Source: an uncultured Verrucomicrobiota bacterium (GTDB lineage: Bacteria; Verrucomicrobiota; Verrucomicrobiia; Limisphaerales; UBA8199). Taken from it: a DNA stretch of 33,896 nucleotides. Below the pieces are notes generated by a model. That model was not told the origin of the DNA. It did not search any database and was given only the letters and a program-made list of their open reading frames with translations. Positions 24,701 to 32,240 of the stretch are shown in pieces. Within the stretch, counting starts at the first letter, position 1. Every line of letters starts with the position of its first letter. Location: positions 1 to 33,896 of the forward strand of contig CAIQQM010000066.1 of the NCBI GenBank assembly GCA_903873945.1, in the 5' to 3' direction. The translations under genes were made by a program, and so were the position numbers.

Positions 24701-27292
24701 TCAGTCAGCGACGACGAGCAATTGTAAGCCGGCGATATTGACGAAGTTGTAAGTCGTGTTGCCGCCTCCCGGCAATGCGGTGTAGCGCCGGTTTTGCGCC
24801 AGGTAACTCATGTTGCGCGAGCATTCATCTTCCGAGATGCGAATGGAATAGTTCTCGCCGGCTTTGAGCAATGCTCGAATGGGCGCAGACATATCCACCC
24901 GTTGCCAATTTCCCGACTGCGGCATAATCAGATAACCTGCGGCAACTAGGGCATCTGAACCCGCCTGGCGAATTTCAAGTTTCTTCACGGCGCAAGTGAT
25001 GCCGGTATTGACCGGACCGGCGCCGTTGCTGAACTGTGCAGAGATCAGGTAGTGTCCACTCCGCTTGGCGACGAAGCTCTTAATGAGCAGCTCGTCGCCG
25101 GGCTTGCCCCAGTTCACAAAGCAACGTCCTTCAGCAAGGTTGCCGCCGCGATTCTCCATCTCCCGTGCCGGGATAACCCATTCGGTGTTATCGGCGGCAT
25201 AATACCGGGTTGGTGTCAGGTGCGAGGCGTTGCCGGTCTTTGCATCGAGGGCTTCGACCGCATAGAAATGAATGCTATTGGTGCAGTCGGCGGAGTGGGG
25301 GTCAACCCAGCACGTTTTCTTCAGGCTCCGGGCGGCCAGCTTGCCGTCACGGTAGATGCTAAAGACAACATTCGATGCGGTTTGCTGCGTGTAATGGAGT
25401 GCCAACAAACCTTGTTCGACGGTGATACCTCCCTGGCCAACGTTTTCCCATTCCGGCTGCAAGGGTCCGAACAAGGCGCGGTCATCCGACGTGTCTGTGA
25501 TGAGGCGAAGGCTGCTCTGACTCCCTTCAGGCGCAGGGTTTGAGAGATAGATGTCCCATTGGTTTTGGCCCTGCAAGAAATTGGCCGATGTGAAAGCGTC
25601 GCTGACCGGTTTCCCATTCAGCTCGGTCCTGCGGATTTGACAGGCGCCCGTGTCTTTCCCGCCGGCGGGCGGGAAATGGACGCGAACATGGATGGTCTTG
25701 CCGAGGTAGTTGAAATTACGGAGCTCGAGCATGTCGGTTGACGCAAAGATTCCGTTGCGCAAGCCGCCGGTGATAAAGGGCGCGAAGCGAATTCCTTCCA
25801 GGGAGGTTTCGAGGCCGAAGATGACGTCCTGCACCATGGACAAGTACCCTGCTACTGACCAAAGCTGCCTGCGGGAATTGACCACCGGGCCCTGAAGCGG
25901 TTCAGTCTTCACTTGGGCTCTGCCGCCGGCGAAGTCTGAATTTTCCATGTTCGAGAGGTTGAAAGCTGCGCCGCGCATGAGCGAATGGACGCCCTGGGCG
26001 ACAGCTCCCGCGTTGCCCGCCTTGCGGGCGGCTTTGGTCCAGTACGCGGTGACAAATGGCCAGATGGCGTCGTTGTGGTAGACAGGAACGGTATGTTCCT
26101 GCGGCCACACTACCGGCGGACCATACGGGCCGATCGGGTAATGGCTGATGATGGATTTGGCCGCGGCATCGTCGGCGACGTTGAGCAAAATGGCGAGCGA
26201 TTCGCCCAGCAAATCGTAACGATGCGCCCGGATGGGCTGGGCTTTGTCGGTAAAAAGGTAGGTGCTGTAAAAGCCGGCTTCGGAGTCAAAAAAGTTCCGG
26301 TTGATGGCCGCCTTCAAGTCTTTGGCCCAGGCAGCGTAGCGGGCTTGTTCGTCGCTGCGGCCCAGGCGGTTGGCATATTCTGAGGCGATGACTAGGGCGA
26401 AATAGTTAGCGACATTCACCGAGAGGGCTTTGGACATGCCGATGGCCACAACATTGTCCTTCGTCCAACCCGGGTAGGTTTGCTCGCGCCAGTCTAGGAA
26501 CGATTGTTCGCCGCGGTAAAGCCCGTCGGCCGAATCGAAGACAAGCCGGCGATCCTGTTCAAGCGTGTCGCGAAGGATGGGATAGACTTTGGCAAGAAAA
26601 GCCTGCCGCTCCGGTTCGGGAAGATACTTCAAGGTCTCGCTGGCTCCAAGAATCCAGACGATCCGGTCGCTTGAAATCGGATAGCTGCCGCCGGACCCGG
26701 TATCCTGCACAATCTGGTTGGCAAAGCCGTTGGTGACGGAGGGTTTAAGCGTTGAAGACTTGAACAGAAGCGAGGCGGCGGCACGAGTCGGATCAAACCC
26801 TGCCAGCGCCATATGCGTGGAGTAGGCAAGGTCGCGTGTCCAGACGTAGGTCCAAAATTCGCCGGTTTGGAAGGCCTCAAGCTGGATGGCTTCGCCGTGG
26901 CCGTAAGCGGAGTCTTTGATCCGGGAAACAGAGTTCTGGAGCGCTTCATTTACGGTGAGAGCGTAGAGGCCGTCAAAGAGAAGATTGCCGGTGCGTATGG
27001 TTGCATGCGCGGGCGTTTCGGAGAACGTGACCTTTTTCTCCGGTGGCTGGTTGTCCCGCAGTTCGGCGTTGCTCGCCAAGTCGTAAGTTCGAAGATTGCC
27101 TTCCTCTTTGGCGGTAATTGTGGCGCAGAGCGGTCCCTCAACAAATGAATCAGAAATCTGGCCTTTAGTTTGCGCGAGGCTGAGGCCAACGAGAGCAGGA
27201 AGAAACGCGAAACGCGCCGTGCGCACATGAAAAAGGAAGCGAGGCTTCAAGGGCGCATTTCCGGTAGGGAATGGCGTTCGTAAAGGCAGCAT
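24701..27292 (-). CDS. Secreted six-hairpin glycosidase-like protein
   Basis: The frame is open from a GTG at 27358; the ATG at 27292 gives 863 residues and is used here, though no clear ribosome-binding site decides. A hydrophobic segment (RFAFLPALVGLSLAQ) near the N-terminus is probably a signal peptide. The central ~450 residues have the look of an (alpha/alpha)6 six-hairpin glycosidase: EFWTYVWTRDLAYSTHMAL, YRGEQSFLDWREQTYPGW, KALSVNVANYFALV, WPFVTAYWTKAARKAGN. The C-terminal ~300 residues are beta-rich, with one part (IRISEDECSRNMSYLAQN) resembling a carbohydrate-binding module. I cannot assign a GH family or substrate. It is divergent from a sodium:solute symporter, so it probably releases a sugar that the symporter imports. 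Confidence 0.7.
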   Translation of the reverse strand: MLPLRTPFPTGNAPLKPRFLFHVRTARFAFLPALVGLSLAQTKGQISDSFVEGPLCATITAKEEGNLRTYDLASNAELRDNQPPEKKVTFSETPAHATIRTGNLLFDGLYALTVNEALQNSVSRIKDSAYGHGEAIQLEAFQTGEFWTYVWTRDLAYSTHMALAGFDPTRAAASLLFKSSTLKPSVTNGFANQIVQDTGSGGSYPISSDRIVWILGASETLKYLPEPERQAFLAKVYPILRDTLEQDRRLVFDSADGLYRGEQSFLDWREQTYPGWTKDNVVAIGMSKALSVNVANYFALVIASEYANRLGRSDEQARYAAWAKDLKAAINRNFFDSEAGFYSTYLFTDKAQPIRAHRYDLLGESLAILLNVADDAAAKSIISHYPIGPYGPPVVWPQEHTVPVYHNDAIWPFVTAYWTKAARKAGNAGAVAQGVHSLMRGAAFNLSNMENSDFAGGRAQVKTEPLQGPVVNSRRQLWSVAGYLSMVQDVIFGLETSLEGIRFAPFITGGLRNGIFASTDMLELRNFNYLGKTIHVRVHFPPAGGKDTGACQIRRTELNGKPVSDAFTSANFLQGQNQWDIYLSNPAPEGSQSSLRLITDTSDDRALFGPLQPEWENVGQGGITVEQGLLALHYTQQTASNVVFSIYRDGKLAARSLKKTCWVDPHSADCTNSIHFYAVEALDAKTGNASHLTPTRYYAADNTEWVIPAREMENRGGNLAEGRCFVNWGKPGDELLIKSFVAKRSGHYLISAQFSNGAGPVNTGITCAVKKLEIRQAGSDALVAAGYLIMPQSGNWQRVDMSAPIRALLKAGENYSIRISEDECSRNMSYLAQNRRYTALPGGGNTTYNFVNIAGLQLLVVAD

Positions 27293-27453
27293 GAGCCGCA
27301 GTTTAGGCCGTAATTCCTGAGTTGGCCAGTTCCCACCGGAGGTATTATTATGGCCCACGTTTTCCGCAGCACACGGGATCGTCGCACTCTCGATTTGTGA
27401 GCCTCAACGCGGGGGCGTCGGGTGCCGCGTATCTCAAATCGAACCTGGATTTC

Positions 27454-27481
27454 TTGACAGTTTTTAAGCAATTCCGATAAG
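27454..27481 (+). promoter_or_regulatory. Sigma-70-like promoter of the symporter gene
   Basis: A consensus TTGACA (27454-27459) and GATAAG (27476-27481) are separated by 16 bases. The predicted start is near 27488, giving a leader of about 58 bases before the ATG at 27546. Confidence 0.5.
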
Positions 27482-27545
27482 GTTCGCTTCGGCACCCGCG
27501 CGGGCCGAACCAGGACGCGACCCTATGGCTTTAAATCCTTGATTT

Positions 27546-29507
27546 ATGCAAACCGCCCAACTTGGCCTCATTGATTACGCGATCCTCATTATTTACGTTG
27601 CGTTTGTCATCGGCATTGGCTGGACGCTCGCGCGGTACATGAAGACCTCATCGGACTTTCTTACCTCCGCGCGCTCCATTCCTACGTGGGTGACCGGGCT
27701 GGCCTTCATTTCGGCCAATCTCGGCGCGCTCGAACTCGTCGGCATGGCCGCCAGCGGCGCGAAATACGGCATCGCCACCGCGCACTTCTATTGGGTCGGC
27801 GCCATTCCCGCGATGGTGTTCCTGGCGGTTTTCATGATGCCGTTTTATTACGGTTCCAGGGCGCGCTCGGTCCCGGAGTATCTGAAAATGCGCTTCGACG
27901 AGCGTGTCCGCGCGCTGAATTCCGTGGCGTTCGCCGTGATGACCATTTTCGCCTCGGGCATTTCGATGAACGCGCTGGCGAAGTTGCTGAACCAGCTCCT
28001 TGGCTGGAATTATAACGTCGCGCTGTGGGTCTGCTCCGGCGTGGTGCTGCTCTACGTTTTGAAAGGCGGCCTGACCTCGGCAATCTACACCGAAGTGCTG
28101 CAGTTTTTCATGATTGTCCTCGGCTTTGCGCCGGTCGTTTATCTCGGCCTGAAAGACGCGGGCGGCTGGCGCGCGATGAATCACTCGCTGCAGCAGGTTG
28201 CGGTGAATCCCGCTGCGCTGAATCTCAAGCCTGCCGGAACTCACTATGCCGCCAACGCTTGGACGAGCGCGTGGCAGCCGTTGCTGGGTGGCCCGTCGCA
28301 TAATCCGATGGGCGTGGATTTGTTCGCGATGGTCTTCGGCCTCGGCTTCGTGTTGAGCTTCGGCTACTGGTGCACCAACTTCCTTGTCGTCCAGCGCGCC
28401 ATGGCGGCGAAAAACATGACTGCCGCTCGCAACACGCCGCTCGTTGCCGCCGTGCCCAAGATGCTCTTTCCACTCCTGGTGATCGTGCCCGGCATGATTG
28501 CCGTGGCGCTGACCTCGATGCCGGATAAAGGGTACCGCATTCCGCCGCCGATTATTTCACAGGCAGCTTATGCCAGGGCTGTAGACGCCGTGAAGAATGC
28601 GAATCCGGCCGATGCCGCCGCTGCGGTCGCGGCCGTCGGCGAAGCGCTCGGCAAAAAAGTGAATGGCGAGAAAATCGCCGCCCTGGTCGCTGGCAACGCA
28701 AAAAACAAATTGTCTGACGGGCAGATTCAAAAAGAGATTTACAACGGCGTTGCCGAATACGATTACGACGGCGTCATCCTGTCGCTGGTGAAAAAATACT
28801 GTCCACCCGGTCTGCTCGGACTCGCGCTCACGGCCCTGCTCGCGTCGTTCATGTCCGGCATGGCTGGCAACGTGACCGCTTTCAACACCGTCTTCACCTA
28901 TGACCTCTATCAAGCCTACTTCGCGCCGGGCAAAAGCGACCGGCATTATTTCATGACCGGCAAGGTCGTCACCGTGGCGGGCATCCTTTTGAGCATCGGC
29001 GCGGCGTATTTCGCCTCCATGTATAACAACGCGATGGACATCATCCAGCTCGTGTTCGGCTTCGTGAATGCGCCGCTGTTTGCGACCTTCTTGCTGGGTA
29101 TGTTCTGGAAACGCACCACTGGCACCGGCGCTTTTCTCGGGTTGTTCGGCGGCATCGCCAGCTCGGCTATTTTCCACGCGGTTACGACCACGAGCAGCAA
29201 TCTCGACGCCGTCGGCCATGTTTTGAAGCCGTTGAAAGGTGGCTATCTCGCCGTCGTTACGACCTTCCCCAGCGAAATGGCGCAGAACTTCTGGCTCGCG
29301 TCCTTCGCCTTCATCGTCTGCTTTGTGCTGACGCTGGCGATTTCGCTCGCGACCAAATCCATGAAGACCGACGATGAACTTAAAGGTCTCGTCTATTCGC
29401 TTACACCGAAGATCAAGGACGGAGAACGAGCCTGGTATCTGCGTCCTGCGACGCTGGGCATCGTGCTGCTCGCCTGCTGTGTGGTTCTCAACATACTTTT
29501 CCGCTAA
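27546..29507 (+). CDS. Sodium:solute symporter (SSS family)
   Basis: This 653-residue membrane protein has the SSS fold with 13-14 helices. The first helices (DYAILIIYVAFVIGIGWTLARYMK) are followed by the family blocks SSDFLTSARSIPTWVTGLAFISANLGALELVG and RSVPEYLKMRF, and later by GLLGLALTALLASFMSGMAGNVTAFNTVFTYDLY. The family uses the sodium gradient to import sugars, amino acids or similar solutes; homology to the SGLT type and the neighbouring glycosidase favour a sugar. An odd feature is an Ala-rich hydrophilic insert at about residues 325-402 (YARAVDAVKNANPADAAAAV and following), placed in an external loop where relatives have only a few residues. A small membrane protein gene follows after 18 bases. 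Confidence 0.88.
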   Translation: MQTAQLGLIDYAILIIYVAFVIGIGWTLARYMKTSSDFLTSARSIPTWVTGLAFISANLGALELVGMAASGAKYGIATAHFYWVGAIPAMVFLAVFMMPFYYGSRARSVPEYLKMRFDERVRALNSVAFAVMTIFASGISMNALAKLLNQLLGWNYNVALWVCSGVVLLYVLKGGLTSAIYTEVLQFFMIVLGFAPVVYLGLKDAGGWRAMNHSLQQVAVNPAALNLKPAGTHYAANAWTSAWQPLLGGPSHNPMGVDLFAMVFGLGFVLSFGYWCTNFLVVQRAMAAKNMTAARNTPLVAAVPKMLFPLLVIVPGMIAVALTSMPDKGYRIPPPIISQAAYARAVDAVKNANPADAAAAVAAVGEALGKKVNGEKIAALVAGNAKNKLSDGQIQKEIYNGVAEYDYDGVILSLVKKYCPPGLLGLALTALLASFMSGMAGNVTAFNTVFTYDLYQAYFAPGKSDRHYFMTGKVVTVAGILLSIGAAYFASMYNNAMDIIQLVFGFVNAPLFATFLLGMFWKRTTGTGAFLGLFGGIASSAIFHAVTTTSSNLDAVGHVLKPLKGGYLAVVTTFPSEMAQNFWLASFAFIVCFVLTLAISLATKSMKTDDELKGLVYSLTPKIKDGERAWYLRPATLGIVLLACCVVLNILFR

Positions 29508-29525
29508 AAAGAAAGGCACCTGTTT

Positions 29526-29765
29526 ATGGGTCTCGATATTCGCTGGCCAATCGGTTTGATGTTCTCGCTCCTCGGCGCCATGTTGGTCGTCTATGGCCTT
29601 GCCACCGGCTCGACCTCCGAGATGTACGAACACTCGTTGGGCATCAACGTCAACCTTTACTGGGGAATGTTGCTGCTGGTCTTTGGGGGCTCCATGTTGA
29701 CGATGGCTTGGCGGGGCAGCCGGAAGTCGAAGCAACCGGAACCACCACCAGGTGCCGCTGACTAG
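29526..29765 (+). CDS. Small two-helix membrane protein downstream of the symporter
   Basis: This 79-residue protein has two membrane helices (about residues 7-26 and 43-62) joined by a short loop (STSEMYEHSLGINVN). A basic and Pro-rich tail (RGSRKSKQPEPPPGAAD) is presumably cytoplasmic. It starts 18 bases after the symporter stop behind AGAAAGGCACC and is likely co-transcribed with it. The hydrophobicity pattern and placement suggest an accessory subunit or regulator of the transporter, but I recognise no family. Function unknown. Confidence 0.65.
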   Translation: MGLDIRWPIGLMFSLLGAMLVVYGLATGSTSEMYEHSLGINVNLYWGMLLLVFGGSMLTMAWRGSRKSKQPEPPPGAAD

Positions 29766-29804
29766 AAATCAGCCAGCCAGCCGCCGCAGATCTGAAATAG
29801 CTAT

Positions 29805-29861
29805 CAATTGTTGGCCACCCTGCTTCGGCTACGATTAAGTGCCCAAAGTGGCCATTAATTG
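29805..29861. terminator. Imperfect inverted repeat between convergent units, possible terminator
   Basis: CAATTGTTGGCCAC (29805-29818) and GTGGCCATTAATTG (29848-29861) pair over 12 of 14 positions around a 29-base loop. It sits between the end of the symporter operon and the tRNA gene on the other strand. There is no clear T-run, so a terminator role is only a guess. Confidence 0.3.
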
Positions 29862-29896
29862 AGAGAAGTTTCAACAACGTAAGTCGTTGACTTGCA

Positions 29897-29983
29897 TGGT
29901 GCCGATGGAGGGGGTCGAACCCACACACTCTCACGAGTACTAGATTTTGAGTCTAGCGCGTCTGCCAATTCCGCCACATCGGC
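29897..29983 (-). tRNA. tRNA-Leu (CAA anticodon)
   Basis: On the minus strand the 87 bases begin GCCGATG and end CATCGGC followed by ACCA, so the 7-bp acceptor stem is perfect and CCA is encoded. The D-arm region has GTGGCGGAATTGGCAGACGC, typical of tRNA-Leu. The anticodon stem CTAGA/TCTAG encloses the loop CTCAAAA, anticodon CAA, reading UUG codons. A long variable arm (ACTC-GTGA-GAGT) confirms class II. The T-loop is TTCGACC. The T-stem appears to have one U-U mismatch (GTGGG against CCCTC). An integrase gene starts 79 bases from its 5' end. Confidence 0.95.
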
Positions 29984-30032
29984 CACCTTATTACCAAGCA
30001 CTTATGACAGCAGGTGCTGATTGATGTTGACA

Positions 30033-30053
30033 TTGTGCTAGTATTTGTGCTAG
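30033..30053. repeat. Two direct copies of TTGTGCTAG before the integrase gene
   Basis: TTGTGCTAG occurs at 30033-30041 and again at 30045-30053, 12 bases apart, ending 9 bases before the integrase ATG. TTGACA directly precedes the first copy (30027-30032). The spacing fits a protein binding one face of the helix, for example the integrase or a repressor. It is near the expected attachment-site end of the element. Confidence 0.45.
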
Positions 30054-30062
30054 AGATACGCC

Positions 30063-31277
30063 ATGCAAGCCAATGCGAGGCATAACAACAGCGGAAACAG
30101 CACGAATCTCAGTCAACTTCAACATCGCGCTGCAAGATACAAGAAGGTGTTGGACCTGCGCAAGCGCCCAATTCGTGGGCTCTGGCAAAGGAACGATCGC
30201 TACTACGCGCAGATCACGGTGGAGGACCCCAACACCGGATTGAAGCGGGTGAAGCGGATAGCTTTGGAGGGAGCGGCATCAGACGCGCAGGCGGTCGCCA
30301 AGTTTCAGGATTTGCTTGCGCAACGGCGCAAAGGTGCGCTGCCGGTATTGAAAAGGACCCCGAAGTTTGCCGACTACGCCGAGCAATATTTCAACTATTA
30401 CAAACAGGTGAAGGATGCCAAGCGGGAGAGCACGCTCTACACCGAACGCATCAGCGTCAACCACTGGATTGAACTTTTGGGCCATGTCCGGCTGGACCGC
30501 ATCACTCGGGCGCTGGTCAACGGCTTCATTGCCAAGCGGCAGGCGGCGGGTGTGTCCGGGCGGACGGTGAATCTTGATGTCATCTGCTTTCGCAACGTGA
30601 TGAAGCGGGCGATTGACGACGGTTGGATCACGTCGTTGCCGACTGAAAACTTGCGTCCATTGAAGTGGACGCCGCGTAAGCGGGAATTGTTCAGCTCGGA
30701 GCAGATCAACCAGGTCTGCGAGGCGGCGGTGAAGGAGTCGAAGAATGGGCCGGAATTCGTAGATTATATCCGGCTGCTGGCCTTTTCGGGGGCGCGCATG
30801 GCGGAGGCGCTGCGGTTGAAGTGGTCGGACGTGGATTGGAAGCAAAAGCAGCTAACGATTGGCGCGGATGGTCTGAGCAAGAATCGCAAAGCCCGGGTGG
30901 TGGATTTCACCCGCGAACTGGAAATGCACTTAAAGGAAATGTTTTCCCGGCGTGCGCCAGACAGCGAATGGATTTTTCCTTCCCCGCAACGCGGAGATAA
31001 AGATCGGGCGGCCAAAACATTTCGTGAAACGATGCTGTTGGCGCGCAAAGCGGCGAAGCTACCCAGGTTCGGCTTTCACGACTGCCGCCATTTTTTCATC
31101 TCCATGTGCGTGATGAGCGGGATTGATTACATGACCATTGCGCGGTGGGCCGGGCACCAGGACGGCGGAGTGTTGATCGGCAAGGTCTACGGCCATCTTT
31201 CGAACGAGCACGCGCAACGGCAGGCGCAGCGGGTGAACTTCGGACCGGCGGTTGTGGAGACAGCCGAGACGGCTTGA
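30063..31277 (+). CDS. Tyrosine recombinase / integrase
   Basis: This 404-residue protein is a phage-type integrase. The N-terminal ~95 residues are a DNA-binding region with a beta-strand block (GLWQRNDRYYAQITVEDP). A SAM-like core-binding domain follows (about 100-190, KFADYAEQYFNYYK). The catalytic domain has Arg245 in FSGARMAEALRLKWSDVDW, His339-x-x-Arg342 in FHDCRHFF, His365 in WAGHQ and the nucleophile Tyr376 in KVYGHLS. All the key residues are present, so it should be active. It sits 79 bases from the 5' end of tRNA-Leu, whereas most tRNA-targeting integrases leave the element at the 3' end. It starts the accessory region that runs to the CRISPR array. Confidence 0.93.
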   Translation: MQANARHNNSGNSTNLSQLQHRAARYKKVLDLRKRPIRGLWQRNDRYYAQITVEDPNTGLKRVKRIALEGAASDAQAVAKFQDLLAQRRKGALPVLKRTPKFADYAEQYFNYYKQVKDAKRESTLYTERISVNHWIELLGHVRLDRITRALVNGFIAKRQAAGVSGRTVNLDVICFRNVMKRAIDDGWITSLPTENLRPLKWTPRKRELFSSEQINQVCEAAVKESKNGPEFVDYIRLLAFSGARMAEALRLKWSDVDWKQKQLTIGADGLSKNRKARVVDFTRELEMHLKEMFSRRAPDSEWIFPSPQRGDKDRAAKTFRETMLLARKAAKLPRFGFHDCRHFFISMCVMSGIDYMTIARWAGHQDGGVLIGKVYGHLSNEHAQRQAQRVNFGPAVVETAETA

Positions 31278-31362
31278 AGGCGGATAGTATTCAAAGATAC
31301 CGCCAAGCCGGACTGGATTATGGTTCTATACGCTGAGGGTTCCGCCAAACGTTTTTTAACCC

Positions 31363-31383
31363 TTGACATTGGTCATGTTAGTG
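31363..31383 (+). promoter_or_regulatory. Operator-like motif upstream of the first helix-turn-helix gene
   Basis: TTGAC-ATTG-GTCA is followed directly by TGTTAGTG. TGAC and GTCA form an inverted repeat. A close relative, TTGAC-TAAA-GTCA then GG and TGTTAGTG, lies at 31772-31794 before the second helix-turn-helix gene. The motif ends 16 bases before the ATG at 31400. It is probably the binding site of one of the element's own regulators and includes a -35-like TTGACA. Confidence 0.5.
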
Positions 31384-31399
31384 GCAGAGTTTCACCCAG

Positions 31400-31768
31400 A
31401 TGAACGAGAAGCAGGCTGATAATGTTCCGTTGCTTGCGGAGGCACCCAGGCCCAAGGCAAAAATGGGTCTGAGGGGCGTGCTCCGGTTTTTGCGCGACTA
31501 TCGAAAGACGCTAAAGCAGGAGGGCGGACTTCTTCCCTTTGTGACAGCAGCGTCGCTCATGGGTGTGAGCAAGCAGCGGGTTAATGAGCTGATCAAGGAG
31601 GGCACCCTGGTGCCGGTCGAGGCCTGCGGCAAGAAGTGGCTGTCGGCGAATCAGGTGGAAGAGTTTATCAAACTGCACCGGGAACCGGGTCGCCCTTGGA
31701 ACAAGCCGAGCGCGAAGGAACTGTGGAAGATGTCGCGCGAGGGTGGGAAAGAGCAGACCAAAGAATAA
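31400..31768 (+). CDS. Excisionase-like helix-turn-helix protein
   Basis: This 122-residue protein has a winged helix-turn-helix of the MerR/excisionase type in its middle: LLPFVTAASLMGVSKQRVNELIKEGTLVPVEACGKKWLS, with a following helix (ANQVEEFIKLH). The N-terminal ~45 residues are basic (LRGVLRFLRDYRKTLKQ) and the C-terminus is charged. In integrative elements such proteins bend DNA at attachment sites or repress promoters. It lies 122 bases after the integrase gene and has an operator-like motif upstream. The fold is well supported; whether it is an excisionase or a repressor is not decided. Confidence 0.65.
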   Translation: MNEKQADNVPLLAEAPRPKAKMGLRGVLRFLRDYRKTLKQEGGLLPFVTAASLMGVSKQRVNELIKEGTLVPVEACGKKWLSANQVEEFIKLHREPGRPWNKPSAKELWKMSREGGKEQTKE

Positions 31769-31794
31769 CACTTGACTAAAGTCAGGTGTTAGTG
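31766..31794. promoter_or_regulatory. Palindrome and second copy of the operator-like motif
   Basis: TAACACTTGACT (31766-31777) and AGTCAGGTGTTA (31780-31791) form an inverted repeat matching at 11 of 12 positions around two bases. It begins with the stop codon of the preceding gene. It also contains TTGAC-N4-GTCA and TGTTAGTG, as at 31363-31383. No T-run follows, so an operator is more likely than a terminator. Confidence 0.55.
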
Positions 31795-32064
31795 AAAACT
31801 GGTTATGTGGTAAATGTAGCCAGTTCATCTTCTCGGGTTGTTGGCGTGGGAGGCGCCATCATCAGCCTTTCGGCCTGGTTGCAACAGGTTGGCGTGACGC
31901 CGTGCACGGCATGGCGCTGGCGCAAAAAGGGCTGGGTAAAAACCGTTAACATCTGCGGTCGCCAATATCTCACTCAAGAGGCGATTGATGAATTCCACCG
32001 GCGGGCGGTCGCTGGCGAGTTCGCGCAGAAGCATAAGGTTCCCTCGCGGAAGGAGGCCGCATGA
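31786..32064 (+). CDS. Small helix-turn-helix DNA-binding protein
   Basis: The frame runs 92 codons from a GTG at 31786, but that codon lies inside the operator palindrome, so a later GTG (31807 or 31846) may be the true start. The supported part begins at ISLSAWLQQVGVTPCTAWRWRKKGW, a helix-turn-helix with a Trp-rich recognition helix, followed by VNICGRQYLTQEAIDEFHRRA. This looks like small regulators of integrated elements. The stop overlaps the start of the next small frame (ATGA at 32061). It probably controls the element together with the gene before it. Confidence 0.6.
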   Translation: MLVKTGYVVNVASSSSRVVGVGGAIISLSAWLQQVGVTPCTAWRWRKKGWVKTVNICGRQYLTQEAIDEFHRRAVAGEFAQKHKVPSRKEAA

Positions 32065-32240
32065 CCACCAACCACAGGGGAACCACGCAAAGAAACGTAA
32101 GCCAAGGAGGTGGGGTCTCTTTTGTGTTTTGCGGTGGGGACGAGCGGAGCGAGCCGCAAAACCTAAATTCTGATTTGCCCGACATGTGGCCACTGTCGGG
32201 ATCAAACACAAACAAACTGGAAGGAGGTGAAAACAAATGA
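32061..32240 (+). CDS. Possible 59-residue protein overlapping both neighbours
   Basis: An ATG at 32061 overlaps the preceding stop (ATGA), and this frame ends with a TGA that overlaps the next start (ATGA at 32237). GGAAGGAGG lies before its own start (about 32047-32056). The product is polar, with Gly, Asn and Ser, and has no recognisable domain. The same stretch holds two stem-loops: TTTTGCGG/CCGCAAAA (32127-32161) and CCCGACA/TGTCGGG with GTGG/CCAC inside (32178-32200). It could be a coupled small gene or a structured leader for the next gene. Confidence 0.35.
   Translation: MTTNHRGTTQRNVSQGGGVSFVFCGGDERSEPQNLNSDLPDMWPLSGSNTNKLEGGENK
32127..32200. other. Two stem-loop-forming inverted repeats ahead of the 107-residue gene
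   Basis: The first has 8-bp arms, TTTTGCGG (32127-32134) and CCGCAAAA (32154-32161), around 19 bases. The second, CCCGACATGTGGCCACTGTCGGG (32178-32200), is an 11-bp near-palindrome with one bulged T. They end 37 bases before the start at 32237, which has a perfect ribosome-binding site. They may control translation of the next gene or serve as protein-binding sites. Confidence 0.45.

Noticed and set aside
29897-29983. tRNA-Leu as a pseudogene because of a T-stem mismatch
   Set aside because: The acceptor and anticodon stems, variable arm and encoded CCA are intact; one U-U pair is tolerable.
31369-31391. A full sigma-70 promoter at TTGACA 31363
   Set aside because: No -10 hexamer of acceptable quality lies 16-18 bases downstream, so I report only the operator-like motif.
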